Assembly (NCBI GenBank): GCA_010093485.1
Contig: MU001515.1
Coordinates: 391,518-455,517, forward strand
DNA from: Karstenula rhodostoma CBS 690.94
Lineage: Eukaryota; Ascomycota; Dothideomycetes; Pleosporales; Didymosphaeriaceae
Length of the DNA stretch: 64,000 nt
Direction of reading: 5' to 3'
The notes beneath the pieces were generated by a model that did no database searches, was not told where the DNA came from, and worked only from the letters and a program-made list of their open reading frames with translations. The translations under genes were made by a program, and so were the position numbers. Shown here in pieces: positions 35,304 through 44,229 of the stretch (its first letter is position 1; every line of letters begins with the position of its first letter).

Positions 35304-36655
35304 TGGATTCGGGATCCTCGTACCAATCGCAAATGCACTGGTATACTTATTGAGAGATTACTGGACCATGAAAAGCGTTCTGCCAGCGTTCTTATCTATC
35401 GGCATGGCGATAAATATTGTAAAGGCACAATGCCGCGACACTTCGGTTCCCTCTCCCATGGGCACTGACGACGTGTCAAAGACGCAGCCTCGTATGCGAG
35501 CTTTGCCAGTGCCATTGCGACCTGCACACATCGTTTTACTTGATACATTCACAAGCTAGTTTCATCTAATTGTACAATTGGGTAGATTGCTAATCAACAA
35601 CTACGCAAATGGTCTGCTAGCAAAGGCTACGCTTTCAGACATCGTCGTCCGCCAACTTCGGCCCAACTCCGTGTTGCGATCGGAACAGGTCGGGGCATTA
35701 GGTAGCGTAGTTTCTGATCAAGCCCAGCCGCCCACCCTTGTCGATGTCACCTGTTATCCGAAATTGAACGTCGGCAATACTGTACAAGGTCATGATCCGA
35801 ACGACATACGTGTTGCCAAAATATGCGGTCGGTATCGACCTGCTGGGGTTTTGCCATTTCCTTTGCCCCTTCATCTTCTGATCGTACGACATCAACATAC
35901 CACACTCGAGATCCCCCATGTCCCGGTCTGCCGTTGCGGGCACGGCAAAGCTGAATCAGACGGCGGCCAGTCTCGCTCACAGGTCTCAGAAGACTCCTTA
36001 TTTGTGAGACGCCCACATCAAGCCCGGAGATATTTGTCTTGTTCAAGGGAACATATTGTTAGTCGTTGCATCAAACAATATGAGACGATCTCACATCGCA
36101 ATTAGTAGGTGGTATTTATGGAGCCACGAGCCCATACGAAATCCATCATCTCAATCCCTTCCATCTTTTACCCACTCAGATAGACCACCTATTTCAGGTG
36201 CGGTTCCGGTACTACTCGCAAGCTTGCTTTGTTCCCGCATCAACGTTCCTTCACCATGGCACGCTCAGCACAGGCACACTTCCATTGTCTTGGAAGTATC
36301 CAATCCACGCTATTTGTATGTCGAGCGATCTTCTCGATGACCTGGCAGCTAACCATTGGCAGTCGCCTTGCACCTGGTACGATGTTCTTTGATGCCCGAC
36401 AAAGCTCCCTGCTCGAACTATATACATGCACAATATGCCATCGCTTTCAAGCATTGTCCGCCGTCACAATGACCCACACGGACTACCATATATATGATGA
36501 CATCTCACCAACCTCCACGATCAAAGCGACAACAGCAATAGCCACTCGCAACAACAACAACAACAACAACAACAACGTTCCAGGAAGCGCAGGTCACTTC
36601 CCATTCGTTTTCACTCCCACGGAACCTAAACGTCCAGAGTAGTCCGAAACCGACC
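35304..36655. other. Upstream region of the exonuclease gene
   Basis: No gene recognised. The last 200 bases are probably 5' UTR and promoter of the exonuclease. A short upstream frame with a run of nine asparagine codons overlaps the CAA repeat. A small secreted-peptide-like frame (35370 to about 35558, MKSVLPAFLSIGMAINIVKA) is present but unsupported. Confidence 0.4.
36549..36575 (+). repeat. (CAA)9 microsatellite
   Basis: Nine uninterrupted CAA triplets, 80 bases upstream of the exonuclease ATG, probably in its 5' leader. Confidence 0.9.
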
Positions 36656-37867
36656 ATGGTTCTAACTAGGACCGCGAAGAAGATGCAGCAGTCTCAGGCA
36701 GGTGGAGATGTGGACGTCGGTCGCGACCTTGATTTCATCAGTCATGAAATCGACACGCAGAGCAACGACCTCGGCCAGCTTTCCGAAAACCTATATGTTC
36801 GTACGGACGTAGAGGATCGTTACCTCGACGAACTGAGCCTCCAAGGGGACCGTATTTCGGACGCTCTTGATCGCTTACACAACCGAGTCGACCATGTTGG
36901 GAATTTCCCCGAGTGGCGTGCGATGCGATACGATGAGCTGGATGAGGCTAGGGAGATGTATTCGGATGTTGAGGATCGCCTCCACAGCCTGCGTGTCCCA
37001 CGCCATAGGGCTAGGCTGCAGCGAAGGCAGCAGCGCACTCCATCGCCACAAGCACACGCCGTAGATGCCCTGGTCGAGGACTTGGAGGGCATCCAACTCG
37101 ATGCCTCGGACGCAGACAGCTCAGGCACTGTGCACGAGTTCTGGAAGACCAAGGCAGAAGTCCTAGAGCGGCACAGGGAGTCGCTATTGAAGACATTCGA
37201 CGTTTTCAAGCGGCACCTGGATTACAAGAAGACTGGCGTCGGCAAGGTCATTGCTTTCGACTGCGAGTTCTCTCCAGGTAAGGCCCAGTACGCCCACATC
37301 CCTTGGCAGATTGCTGCCGTCGATATGTCCACTACTAAAGCCAAGGTCCAGGCAGTCACCGCGTACTGGAACTACGGCGAAGACTCAAACGCGGTCAAGA
37401 ACGACATCCAAGACAAGGTGGATGCCGTGGACGACGAAAAGATGGAGGCTTGGTTGAGGAAGCAAGCTGGGACGTATTCGAAACGAAAGACCCAGCAAAA
37501 CATGGCCAACGGACTAACCGCGAACGAGATCCAAGAGGAGTTTCGCGCTGCGGGCATAAATGAGCACGTGCTGTTGATCACTTGGGGGACGACCAATGCC
37601 GATGCCTGCGCTTTCGCAAAAATCTGGGCAGGCAACGACGATCTTCTCGTGGAGACAAAGGACCTCGACTGGGAGCGATACATCAAGCTGGACGTCTCCC
37701 AGCTTATCAAGAAGACGTCGCACCTGGGAAATCTATCGCTCAAGGAAGCGTACATGGCCTTGTTCCCTGACGCCCCCGAGCTAGATTGGCACGATGCGCT
37801 AGCGGATGCTACGGCCACGGCGAACATTGCAAGCCACATCTACGAGAACAGGCACCGTTGGCTGTAA
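36656..37867 (+). CDS. DEDDh-type 3'-5' exonuclease domain protein with helical N-terminus
   Basis: Single exon, 403 residues, ATG in good context (GACCATGG). The C-terminal 210 residues have the three DnaQ-like/RNase T-type exonuclease motifs: ExoI AFDCEF (D202, E204), ExoII NADACAFAKI (D316), ExoIII WHDALADA (H379, D384). By family knowledge these four acidic residues bind two metal ions and the histidine makes it the DEDDh subclass, which trims 3' ends of RNA or DNA. Between ExoI and ExoII is a long insert (about residues 235-300). Residues 20-110 form a charged helical, probably coiled-coil region (DLDFISHEIDTQSNDLGQLS, DRISDALDRLHNRVDHVG), followed by an Arg/Gln-rich linker. There is no signal peptide. 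Substrate is unknown. All catalytic residues are present, so activity is likely. Confidence 0.85.
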   Translation: MVLTRTAKKMQQSQAGGDVDVGRDLDFISHEIDTQSNDLGQLSENLYVRTDVEDRYLDELSLQGDRISDALDRLHNRVDHVGNFPEWRAMRYDELDEAREMYSDVEDRLHSLRVPRHRARLQRRQQRTPSPQAHAVDALVEDLEGIQLDASDADSSGTVHEFWKTKAEVLERHRESLLKTFDVFKRHLDYKKTGVGKVIAFDCEFSPGKAQYAHIPWQIAAVDMSTTKAKVQAVTAYWNYGEDSNAVKNDIQDKVDAVDDEKMEAWLRKQAGTYSKRKTQQNMANGLTANEIQEEFRAAGINEHVLLITWGTTNADACAFAKIWAGNDDLLVETKDLDWERYIKLDVSQLIKKTSHLGNLSLKEAYMALFPDAPELDWHDALADATATANIASHIYENRHRWL

Positions 37868-38111
37868 GACCATGAGGAGTCACCGCGGAGGGAAGAGGCG
37901 AGATACCTCCGACCACCAAGGAGCCGCATGCCAGCAAGCGGATACATGTCGGCGAAGCGGACGTGCACCCCAGTGAAAGCGATGGGAGCGGAAAGCTTTC
38001 ATTCGGAGTAGAGCCCTAGGCTTCGGTCAAGGTCGCTGACCAGGGCGCTTTCATCGTGCACATACCATGATCCCCTGGCACTCGACCCTCATTACAATGC
38101 TCCCCATCAGC
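37868..38111. other. Intergenic between exonuclease and secreted-protein gene
   Basis: Holds the 3' region of the exonuclease gene and the start of the promoter of the next gene. No further feature seen. Confidence 0.4.
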
Positions 38112-38120
38112 TATATAAAA
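38112..38120 (+). promoter_or_regulatory. TATA box of the secreted-protein gene
   Basis: TATATAAAA, 117 bases upstream of the ATG at 38237, in a 5' region rich in CCAACG/CATCATC. A strong TATA box is typical of inducible fungal genes. Confidence 0.6.
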
Positions 38121-38236
38121 CACTCCCCACGAGCTTCCTTGGATCCTCAACGATCGCACTTCGAGATCACCTCCACGCCAACGAACATCATCATCCCCGA
38201 CGACGGACACGCACACAGTATCTCTGATCCTCCAAC

Positions 38237-39112
38237 ATGATTAAGATGTTGATGATATCCCTGCTCATCGCGGCCACGAACGCGCTGTGGGATGAACCGG
38301 GAGAAGTCACAGAGGAGCAAAGGCAGAGGGTGTTCGGAACAACAGCAAACTTCCCCCGCCCCATGGATCACGACAAGACCGATTCGAAGGAGTCCGTCAA
38401 CTTCTTCGACGCGTATTACCCGCGCATCGAATGTCATTCCATCAAGCCGGCGTCTTTCCAATGCATTGTCCAGGTCACTCTCAACGACAAGACCACGTCC
38501 AAGTTTTGCAGCCCAACGAACGCCGCCGCCAAATATCACATCCCAAAAGACGGCAGGTGGTTGCACTGCTTCTCGGAGCTGCCAGAGTCCCTCAAGACTT
38601 ATATCCTTGAACCGTTCGAGGAGGCCTTCGTGGATATTGATGGCATGACGCACTTCATGTACTGCTCGCCAACGGTACGTGGAAGAAACATGCCGGTTCC
38701 GATCCACACCCGCCGCCTCTGCCTCCCAATCCTATTTCTCTCTGAAGAGGAGTGCAAAGCTGCCTCTGACGATGACTACCGAGAGCTAGAGCGAGTAACC
38801 GATCTGAGGCTGGATGAGGACTACATGAGTCTCAAGAGCATCAAAAGGAAGAAGGACAAGTACTGGTCCAAGGTGAGGCGGAATCAGTTGAAGCAGGATC
38901 TAGAGGACCCACAGTGTTCGAGGTCAAAGGAGTGCCCTCAAGCACATGAGGACCAACCGACGAACTCTTCCACCTCGACTGCTTGGTCAATGCATTTCCC
39001 GTGCAAGGGGATGAGCGTGCGCCAATGCATACCTTGTGTCAAGGAAGCAACCTGTCTGATTCAACGGAAGCAGCTTGCCGAATTGGAGCGGAGAGAAGAT
39101 GAGACGGTTTAG
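38237..39112 (+). CDS. Secreted cysteine-rich protein (291 aa)
   Basis: ATG 38237 opens a classical signal peptide (MIKMLMISLLIAATNA, cleavage probably after residue 16). The rest has no membrane segment and 13 cysteines, several in the C-terminal quarter (PCKGMSVRQCIPCVKEATCL). A lysine/arginine-rich charged stretch occupies about residues 200-225 (LKSIKRKKDKYWSKVRRNQL). One N-glycosylation site lies near NSST. The product is expected to be exported and disulfide-bonded; a role as secreted effector or cell-surface factor is only inference. A GTACGT donor after YCSPT and pyrimidine-rich sequence before EECKA could mark an 80-nt intron, but no good branch site is visible. No family recognised. 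Confidence 0.65.
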   Translation: MIKMLMISLLIAATNALWDEPGEVTEEQRQRVFGTTANFPRPMDHDKTDSKESVNFFDAYYPRIECHSIKPASFQCIVQVTLNDKTTSKFCSPTNAAAKYHIPKDGRWLHCFSELPESLKTYILEPFEEAFVDIDGMTHFMYCSPTVRGRNMPVPIHTRRLCLPILFLSEEECKAASDDDYRELERVTDLRLDEDYMSLKSIKRKKDKYWSKVRRNQLKQDLEDPQCSRSKECPQAHEDQPTNSSTSTAWSMHFPCKGMSVRQCIPCVKEATCLIQRKQLAELERREDETV

Positions 39113-39647
39113 GAGAGAGAGACTGTGAGGAGGCAGCTTGTGGAAAGCCGACTGATGGTATGGAGAGCGACAAAGCTGGATGGTGGGGGAGATTGCACCC
39201 ATGGCCAGCGAGATAGGTCGACGCCCGCCCATCTCACACGGCAGCCCGGACCTACCTCTCCAAATCCACAAACCAGACCTGCACCTTCAAAATCACAACC
39301 CGGACCTGCCTCTCCAAGACCATCCTACCGTCTCATCGCCCGGACAGTAACAACACGCCCGTTCCACACAGCAACATGGATATGCCTCATCACGACCACC
39401 CTACCGTCTCATCGCCAGAACCTGCTGCCAGTCACTGTTGTTTTTCATCAAGGGCGATAGCTAGATATATTGAATATGAATGCCAATAGATTATGAACCT
39501 GAGCCTTGATTGTGATACCGTGATGACGTGCGATCGTTCCATCCTTTGCCAGCGTCTAGTACCAGCATATGCCCAGTTCGTCCCACCATGTGACCAGCTC
39601 CTCCGGACAAAGTAAAGGTAATGGGGAAAGACGGAGAACACAGCACT
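39113..39647. other. Intergenic with two short direct repeats
   Basis: CCCGGACCT-CCTCTCCAA occurs twice (about 39245 and 39299), and CCTACCGTCTCATCGCC twice (about 39326 and 39401). The stretch lies between convergent genes and is probably 3' UTR on both sides. Confidence 0.45.
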
Positions 39648-40249
39648 TCACGTCCCTTCAGCGGATTCCGGTGTTGGTTGAGCGCTATACCGAAGCTTGA
39701 GGTGCTTTTGCATGTGCCTAGGGTTCACATATTTGATGAGAGCTCGCGATCGGGACAGATCAACGCGACGTCGCTTCTTCGGCTCGTCTGGGAGTGCCGA
39801 TGCTCGCGTCATGGATGACTCCTTGTCCTCGTGCGTGCGCTTCCCAAGCACCTGTAACGTCAGATATTGGTCGTGTTGCGGCTAGGCTGGGACTTACGAC
39901 GGGTATCTTGAAAGGTAGGGGACGACGCGGGTGCGCGACGGAGAGCAACGAGGGGCGAACGGGAGAGACGGTGCCCGGTCCGTCGGAGGCGACTTGGACT
40001 GGCGGGGAACCGGCGCGACTGTCGGGTGGTGGTGCGTCGGCAAGCCCGGGGTCAGTGGTCTCGTGTGTGGCATCTTCAGCGGCATGCACATGTTCACCAT
40101 GGTCGCAAGTGTCCTTTTCATCGTGAGGCGCTGCACTTGCTTTCGACGGTTCCGTGGGAGACAACGTTCCGGCATCGCGCTTGACTGACTACAGGCAACG
40201 TCAGAATCGTTCAGGCAGGCGGATCAGCGGGACTTGCCAGTGTAGGCAT
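39648..40249 (-). CDS. Small nuclear-type protein; first intron is GC-AG
   Basis: Three exons: 40249-40238 (MPTL), 40188-39898, 39851-39648; 168 residues. Intron 1 (40237-40189, 49 nt) begins GCAAGT, the standard non-canonical GC donor, with a CTGAC branch and TGTAG acceptor. Intron 2 (39897-39852, 46 nt) is GTAAGT...CTGAC...TTACAG. Both keep phase. The N-terminal half is acidic with histidines (CDHGEHVHAAEDATHETTD), the middle is Pro/Ser-rich, and the C-terminus has a classical NLS (PDEPKKRRRVDLSRSR) followed by a basic helical tail. Nuclear location is likely by motif. The function is unknown. Confidence 0.65.
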
Positions 40250-40362
40250 CGTTAGACACTCGAGTATCTTGATCACCGCGAGGGTGTCACGTCCACCAGG
40301 GCCATCTTCCACGCGGATAACAACGCTCTATTTTACAATCAGTTTGAGCTCATGGAGCCATC

Positions 40363-40671
40363 TCAAGTCGGTCCCACCATTGTTCGCGTCATCAGACTTG
40401 GAAACATCTTGAAGATGATGCGTGTCAGAAGAGTATGTAGTAGGAACGAGAGTAGCGGATGGTTCGAGCTGAGGTGGCAGTACATGGCAGCGCAGATGTC
40501 GATACCCATGACAAGCAACAATGACATCGCGAAGCGATGCTGCACGGGCGTGGACATGTTGATGTCCACCATGACTAGTGCGCGGCCGGGGGGGATGGAT
40601 AGGAGAGGTCGGATGTCAGAAGGGCTAAACGATGAAGGCGGCACATGGGAGGAGGGTGAGGTTATGTACAA
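40363..40671 (-). CDS. Possible hydrophobic orphan protein, 5' end unresolved
   Basis: The minus-strand frame has good codon choice and contains hydrophobic stretches (FAMSLLLVMGIDICAAMYC and LLSFLLHTLLTRIIFKMF) suggesting one or two membrane helices. The frame opens without a nearby ATG except the internal one at GRALVMVDINM, so an upstream exon is likely. The plus strand is open over the same bases (40352-40708, from ATG), and I cannot exclude that as the true gene. Confidence 0.3.
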   Translation of the reverse strand: MYITSPSSHVPPSSFSPSDIRPLLSIPPGRALVMVDINMSTPVQHRFAMSLLLVMGIDICAAMYCHLSSNHPLLSFLLHTLLTRIIFKMFPSLMTRTMVGPT

Positions 40672-40724
40672 TCAACCGACGCCGATGCTCAGAAGAGCGG
40701 GTGGTTAGCAGGTCGCAGCTAAAC

Positions 40725-41099
40725 ATGGGTGCTGGTGAAGGCTACCAAGCCGCCAGCTCATCCGTCACAAACGGCGGCGTAGTCATCCCCGTCGTCCCCG
40801 TCTTTCCTGCAATCCTGCAATTTCAACGCGGCCGCTTTTCACATGGTGGCGTTTGCGGCATTGCTGGTACTAGACGCGGAAGCGGGGAAGTGCATACGGA
40901 GTCCCACCCTGGAAGTAACACCGTCGACGAGCGAGAGGCTGAGGAGAAAGCGGCACCGAGCGGGTACCGTAGCCCGGTTCAGGTTGAGAATCTGGATCAG
41001 TTCCGAGACGGAACATGGCTGCCATTTCTCCTGCAAACACCACATCGACAAGAGGTTGCCTGGACAATGTTGAGAACTGCCGTCACTGCTGCCCCTTGA
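40725..41099 (+). CDS. Small orphan protein (124 aa)
   Basis: Single exon from ATG 40725 (MGAGEGYQAASSSVTNGGVV) to TGA. It has one short hydrophobic stretch (VVIPVVPVFPAILQF), a Gly/Ser/Thr-rich middle and a helical C-terminus (RQEVAWTMLRTAVTAA). No signal peptide or recognised domain. The opposite strand is also open (40839-41192), but this frame has the better start and composition. Confidence 0.42.
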   Translation: MGAGEGYQAASSSVTNGGVVIPVVPVFPAILQFQRGRFSHGGVCGIAGTRRGSGEVHTESHPGSNTVDEREAEEKAAPSGYRSPVQVENLDQFRDGTWLPFLLQTPHRQEVAWTMLRTAVTAAP

Positions 41100-41190
41100 G
41101 AGGTTCTTGGTGATGAAAGCATAGTAAAACTGCGTTCGAGAAATAGAGGGTGCTTTCGGTGCAAGGGCTTCTCCATCCAAATGTGCGTGC

Positions 41191-41355
41191 ATGTCTTACT
41201 CTGGAGCCCCTAGTGTTGGTTTACGAGATGGCGCGGATCCCACGCGCCTGCCAGGAGCAAAGACGTGCTATTTCGGAAAGGCCGATCCCGAGGAGGCTTG
41301 CAGATCAATAGAAGCTCCGCTTGTATCCGTTCTGCCTTCGTCGCTCACGTTGTAG
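41191..41355 (+). CDS. Small open frame (54 aa), possibly a first exon
   Basis: ATG 41191 opens MSYSGAPSVGLRDGADPTRL... and stops at TAG 41353-41355. A weak GTAGCG donor at 41352 and a CCTCAG acceptor about 97 bases later would extend it in phase (TCTIDLWFSGAKKSTCATQA) to a TAG near 41594, about 100 residues. Neither form has a recognisable domain. Confidence 0.3.
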   Translation: MSYSGAPSVGLRDGADPTRLPGAKTCYFGKADPEEACRSIEAPLVSVLPSSLTL

Positions 41356-41813
41356 CGAGGAGGCCACACTGGAACGCGCCAAGAGATGAGATGAGGCGAC
41401 GACCGAGAACCCACCCGCTTGCACTTGGCTTCCAACGATTACGTCCTCAGCACATGCACCATCGATCTATGGTTTTCGGGGGCGAAGAAGAGCACATGCG
41501 CAACGCAGGCAGGCACATCGCAACCGCATCCCACCCTTGCACTGAGGTGGTTCACGTCAACGTTCTTTTCGGCGGGTTCGCACGTGATCTAGGCAGCAAC
41601 CTGGCTAGCGCTGTGGGAAAGACTGTTGTTGACGCCACCACAAGATGGCTGTAGGACGCCTCCACCACCGTGAAAGCATCCCATCAAACCGTAGGCATTG
41701 CGCTACCGTCGAGGCAGAATGCTGTCCGCATTGCCAGGTCCCCAGAGCGTTGATCATGCACTCCGATCGGTCCTCACGCCGCGTCACGTCGCCACCACTG
41801 TGCACTTCCCTAC

Positions 41814-42518
41814 ATGCCAAGCCATCCAACGTGGGTCGAATGGAAACGCTGCTCAGATGTCGACATGTCCAACATGGTCGCGGCTGGTATGTTGGAGAGC
41901 ATTGCTCGCAGCGTGACGAGATATGCGGCTGCGAAGAGGTTCCGTCGTTTGCATCCACCAAGTACACTGCCGACCGCATCGCCAACACAGTGCTCCGTAT
42001 TGTCGACGTCGACATCCATCGCTCGTGGCCATGCTGCCCGCTCGATTTGGGGGACTCCCCACGTGCCTCCGTCATATTGCCGTCCAGCTACTGCGAATAC
42101 CTACGGCTGGGAGAAGCAGTCTCTCGCCGTAGGATCGTGGACTTGCGTGGACTCGACTTCACTCTCGCGATCGTCGACCATCCTTCGAGTACCAGTGCGA
42201 TCGGGCCATCCCGAATTCTAAACCGCGGCCATGGCAGCAAAAGAAGGAAGCAAGGCGAGGCTCGTGGTGGACTGGGAACCTGCGCGTGGCCAACGCGCCA
42301 GTCAGCGCGTCGAGGTCGACCACGCTGGCTCCCATATAAACCCTACTGCCGGCCACCCATACATCCTGCCGAGCACCCACGCGACTCGAGTTCGACGCCT
42401 GCTCCTCGAACACCTCAACTTAGTAGGGAAGCCTGCTTCGAATCTTATCTGCACTCGACTAACACTCATAGACCCCGGTCCTTGCCACACAGTGGCCATC
42501 TTCAGGATTGCAGAGTAG
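41814..42518 (+). CDS. Three-exon orphan protein (183 aa)
   Basis: Exon 1 41814-41886 from ATG (MPSHPTWVEWKRCSDVDMSN), intron 41887-41990 (GTATGT...ACACAG, 104 nt), exon 2 41991-42188, intron 42189-42237 (GTACCA...TTCTAAAC...GGCAG, 49 nt), exon 3 42238-42518. Both joins preserve phase and connect frames that each read well (VLRIVDVDIHRSWPCCPLDL; KEGSKARLVVDWEPARGQRA; TRLTLIDPGPCHTVAIFRIA). A 723-codon stop-free frame covering 41645-43816 hides this gene, but only its last part is real. The protein is mixed alpha/beta in appearance, soluble and has no known motif. It lies 125 bases before the next gene in the same direction. Confidence 0.55.
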
Positions 42519-42643
42519 CCCCCGCTACTCCAATACGAACCCTTCGTCCGCGACGACATTGCGACCTTGCGTCGAGCCGTGGCTGGTACGGATGCCCCTC
42601 AAACACAACGCGAAGCTTGGCTAACAAAGTAGAGCAGACCAAG

Positions 42644-43816
42644 ATGAGGCTCGTACCCTTCTTCCTTGTGTTGCTACACGCACCATGGTCGGCCTGTGAA
42701 CCTGCAGCGGACACCAACATACCTTCCCCTTCGACCGATCGATCGGCGCTCGCGGAGGACCACAAACCCGAGAACGGTCGCATGGTTCAGACCCACGGAA
42801 AAGACAAACCCCGTTGTGTCTCCCTGCCGGAAATGATTACCGACCGTCGCTATGTCTCGATCATGAATGCGAACACCGACCTCTGGACGGAGACCCCCGA
42901 TGTTTCGAACGAGGCGTGGAACCACTTCTTCCGTCAGGATCAAGCTGGAGAGAATTCCGGTTCATCAATCCCAGAGGAGCAATCGAAGAGCGCACAGCTT
43001 CTCACAGGGCATGTGAAACTAGCTATACTTGCAGTCTTCGCATTTCTCGTATTGCTCGTATACCTAGCATATCCGTGTTTCCACCCGCGACGTGCAACCG
43101 AAGAAGTAGGTGGCGGCGGTGGCGGCGGAGACGAAGGAGACGGAGGAGACGAAGGACATGACCGCGGCGGAGACAAAGGAGACAAAGGACATTGCCGCGG
43201 CGGCGGCGCCGGAGACGAAGGACACGACCGCGGCGCCGCCGCGGGAGCAATCGCCGTAGTTGGCACTGCGGTCGAGCGTTCCCCTTCGCCCCCGGACTTT
43301 GGACGTGGATACCCTCCTCTCCCCGGTAGTTTCATCGCGGTGCGAACTCCACCGCCCTTCCAGCTTGGAACAAGCCCAGGTGACATTGCCCACAGCGAAC
43401 CAGCTCCACACCTGGGAGGGCCTGGTACATCCACTCTTCCTGCGGGAGCTACCTCTCGTTTGCCTACAGTGACCGGCGCAGTTGCTACACAAACGCCCAG
43501 CTCTAAGCCAAGCGATACATCCCGCCCCGGAGTAGCAGACCTACGACCTTCTTCCCATGTGGCACTGCCTGGCTCCACCACTGTCCGGGTTCTTCCATCT
43601 CCGTCCGGTGGTGCGAACCGAAGCGACCCAGATCCGACTCCAAGCCGTCCGACAGTAGGTACGACCCAGGGTGCTCATGCAGCAGGCATGCTCCTTCGTT
43701 CCGCACCAGTACCTGCCGAAGGCGATGCTGATCCAAAGCGCACTTGCGACGCCCCGCAAACGACTGCCTCTCCACGCCCCCGTGATCGTCGCGGCCGCTT
43801 CGTGTCGACACACTAG
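42644..43816 (+). CDS. Type I single-pass membrane protein with Gly/Asp-rich cytoplasmic tail
   Basis: 390 residues from ATG 42644 (AAGATGAGG). Residues 1-18 are a signal peptide (MRLVPFFLVLLHAPWSAC). A short extracellular part of about 105 residues follows (CVSLPEMITDRRYVSIMNAN), then a membrane helix at about 125-146 (LAILAVFAFLVLLVYLAYP) and a juxtamembrane CFHPRR. The tail starts with Gly7 and an Asp/Glu/Gly/His-rich repeat (GDEGHDRGG), then about 170 residues of disordered Pro/Ser/Thr sequence ending GRFVSTH. This layout resembles fungal wall-stress sensor-type proteins in outline only; no WSC or Ser/Thr-rich mucin ectodomain is present, so this is analogy rather than assignment. The upstream extension of the frame is rejected in favour of the signal-peptide start. 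Confidence 0.65.
   Translation: MRLVPFFLVLLHAPWSACEPAADTNIPSPSTDRSALAEDHKPENGRMVQTHGKDKPRCVSLPEMITDRRYVSIMNANTDLWTETPDVSNEAWNHFFRQDQAGENSGSSIPEEQSKSAQLLTGHVKLAILAVFAFLVLLVYLAYPCFHPRRATEEVGGGGGGGDEGDGGDEGHDRGGDKGDKGHCRGGGAGDEGHDRGAAAGAIAVVGTAVERSPSPPDFGRGYPPLPGSFIAVRTPPPFQLGTSPGDIAHSEPAPHLGGPGTSTLPAGATSRLPTVTGAVATQTPSSKPSDTSRPGVADLRPSSHVALPGSTTVRVLPSPSGGANRSDPDPTPSRPTVGTTQGAHAAGMLLRSAPVPAEGDADPKRTCDAPQTTASPRPRDRRGRFVSTH
43111..43255 (+). repeat. In-frame GGA/GAC/GGC low-complexity repeat
   Basis: Purine-rich triplets (GGCGGAGACGAAGGA, GACGAAGGACA-GACCGCGGCGG) repeated with variation inside the membrane-protein gene, encoding Gly7 and GDEGHDRGG-type units. Likely length-variable between strains. 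Confidence 0.7.
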
Positions 43817-44229
43817 TAAAGCCACCGTGTCAAAAGAGCGGAGGGGCGTGAGGCTGTAGTTGCAACGGGGAAGAGGGGCGGCCTTTCGTCAAGGACACAA
43901 AGAGATGAGGTTCTCCATCGGGTTGGATGGGTCCCGGACATGGCGGTCGATACTGAAGGATCTTGCTGGCATGTGGACAGCTGCTTTGGCATATCGTTTG
44001 GGTGAAACAATGGCAAACCTCCGACTCACGTGGCAGTCGCTTTGAAAATGTAGCGTAGGAATGATATGATAAATCTACCATACTCCGGGGACCTGCAGGA
44101 ACCTTTTCCGTCATGACGCTACAGCTGATCGCCCTCCTTCGGCGCCTCGGAAGAAATCTACCACGTGCAAACAATCAGGTGCCAATCGAATGACTCCATG
44201 ACTACTACAACGCCCCCAAAGTTGCAGCC
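43817..44229. other. Intergenic between convergent membrane-protein genes
   Basis: No coding signal; it probably contains both 3' ends. Confidence 0.4.

Noticed and set aside
40352..40708. Plus-strand 118-codon frame
   Set aside because: Methionine-rich translation looks like the complement of CAT codons; the minus-strand frame has better codon choice, though this is not certain.
41645..42640. Upstream 330 codons of the 723-codon frame as part of the type I membrane protein
   Set aside because: A signal peptide at 42644 would be internal; the upstream part is basic/Pro-rich noise and contradicts the better three-exon gene in other frames.
42940..43581. 213-codon minus-strand frame with Pro/Ser runs
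   Set aside because: Antisense of the Gly/Asp repeat and Pro-rich tail of the membrane-protein gene.
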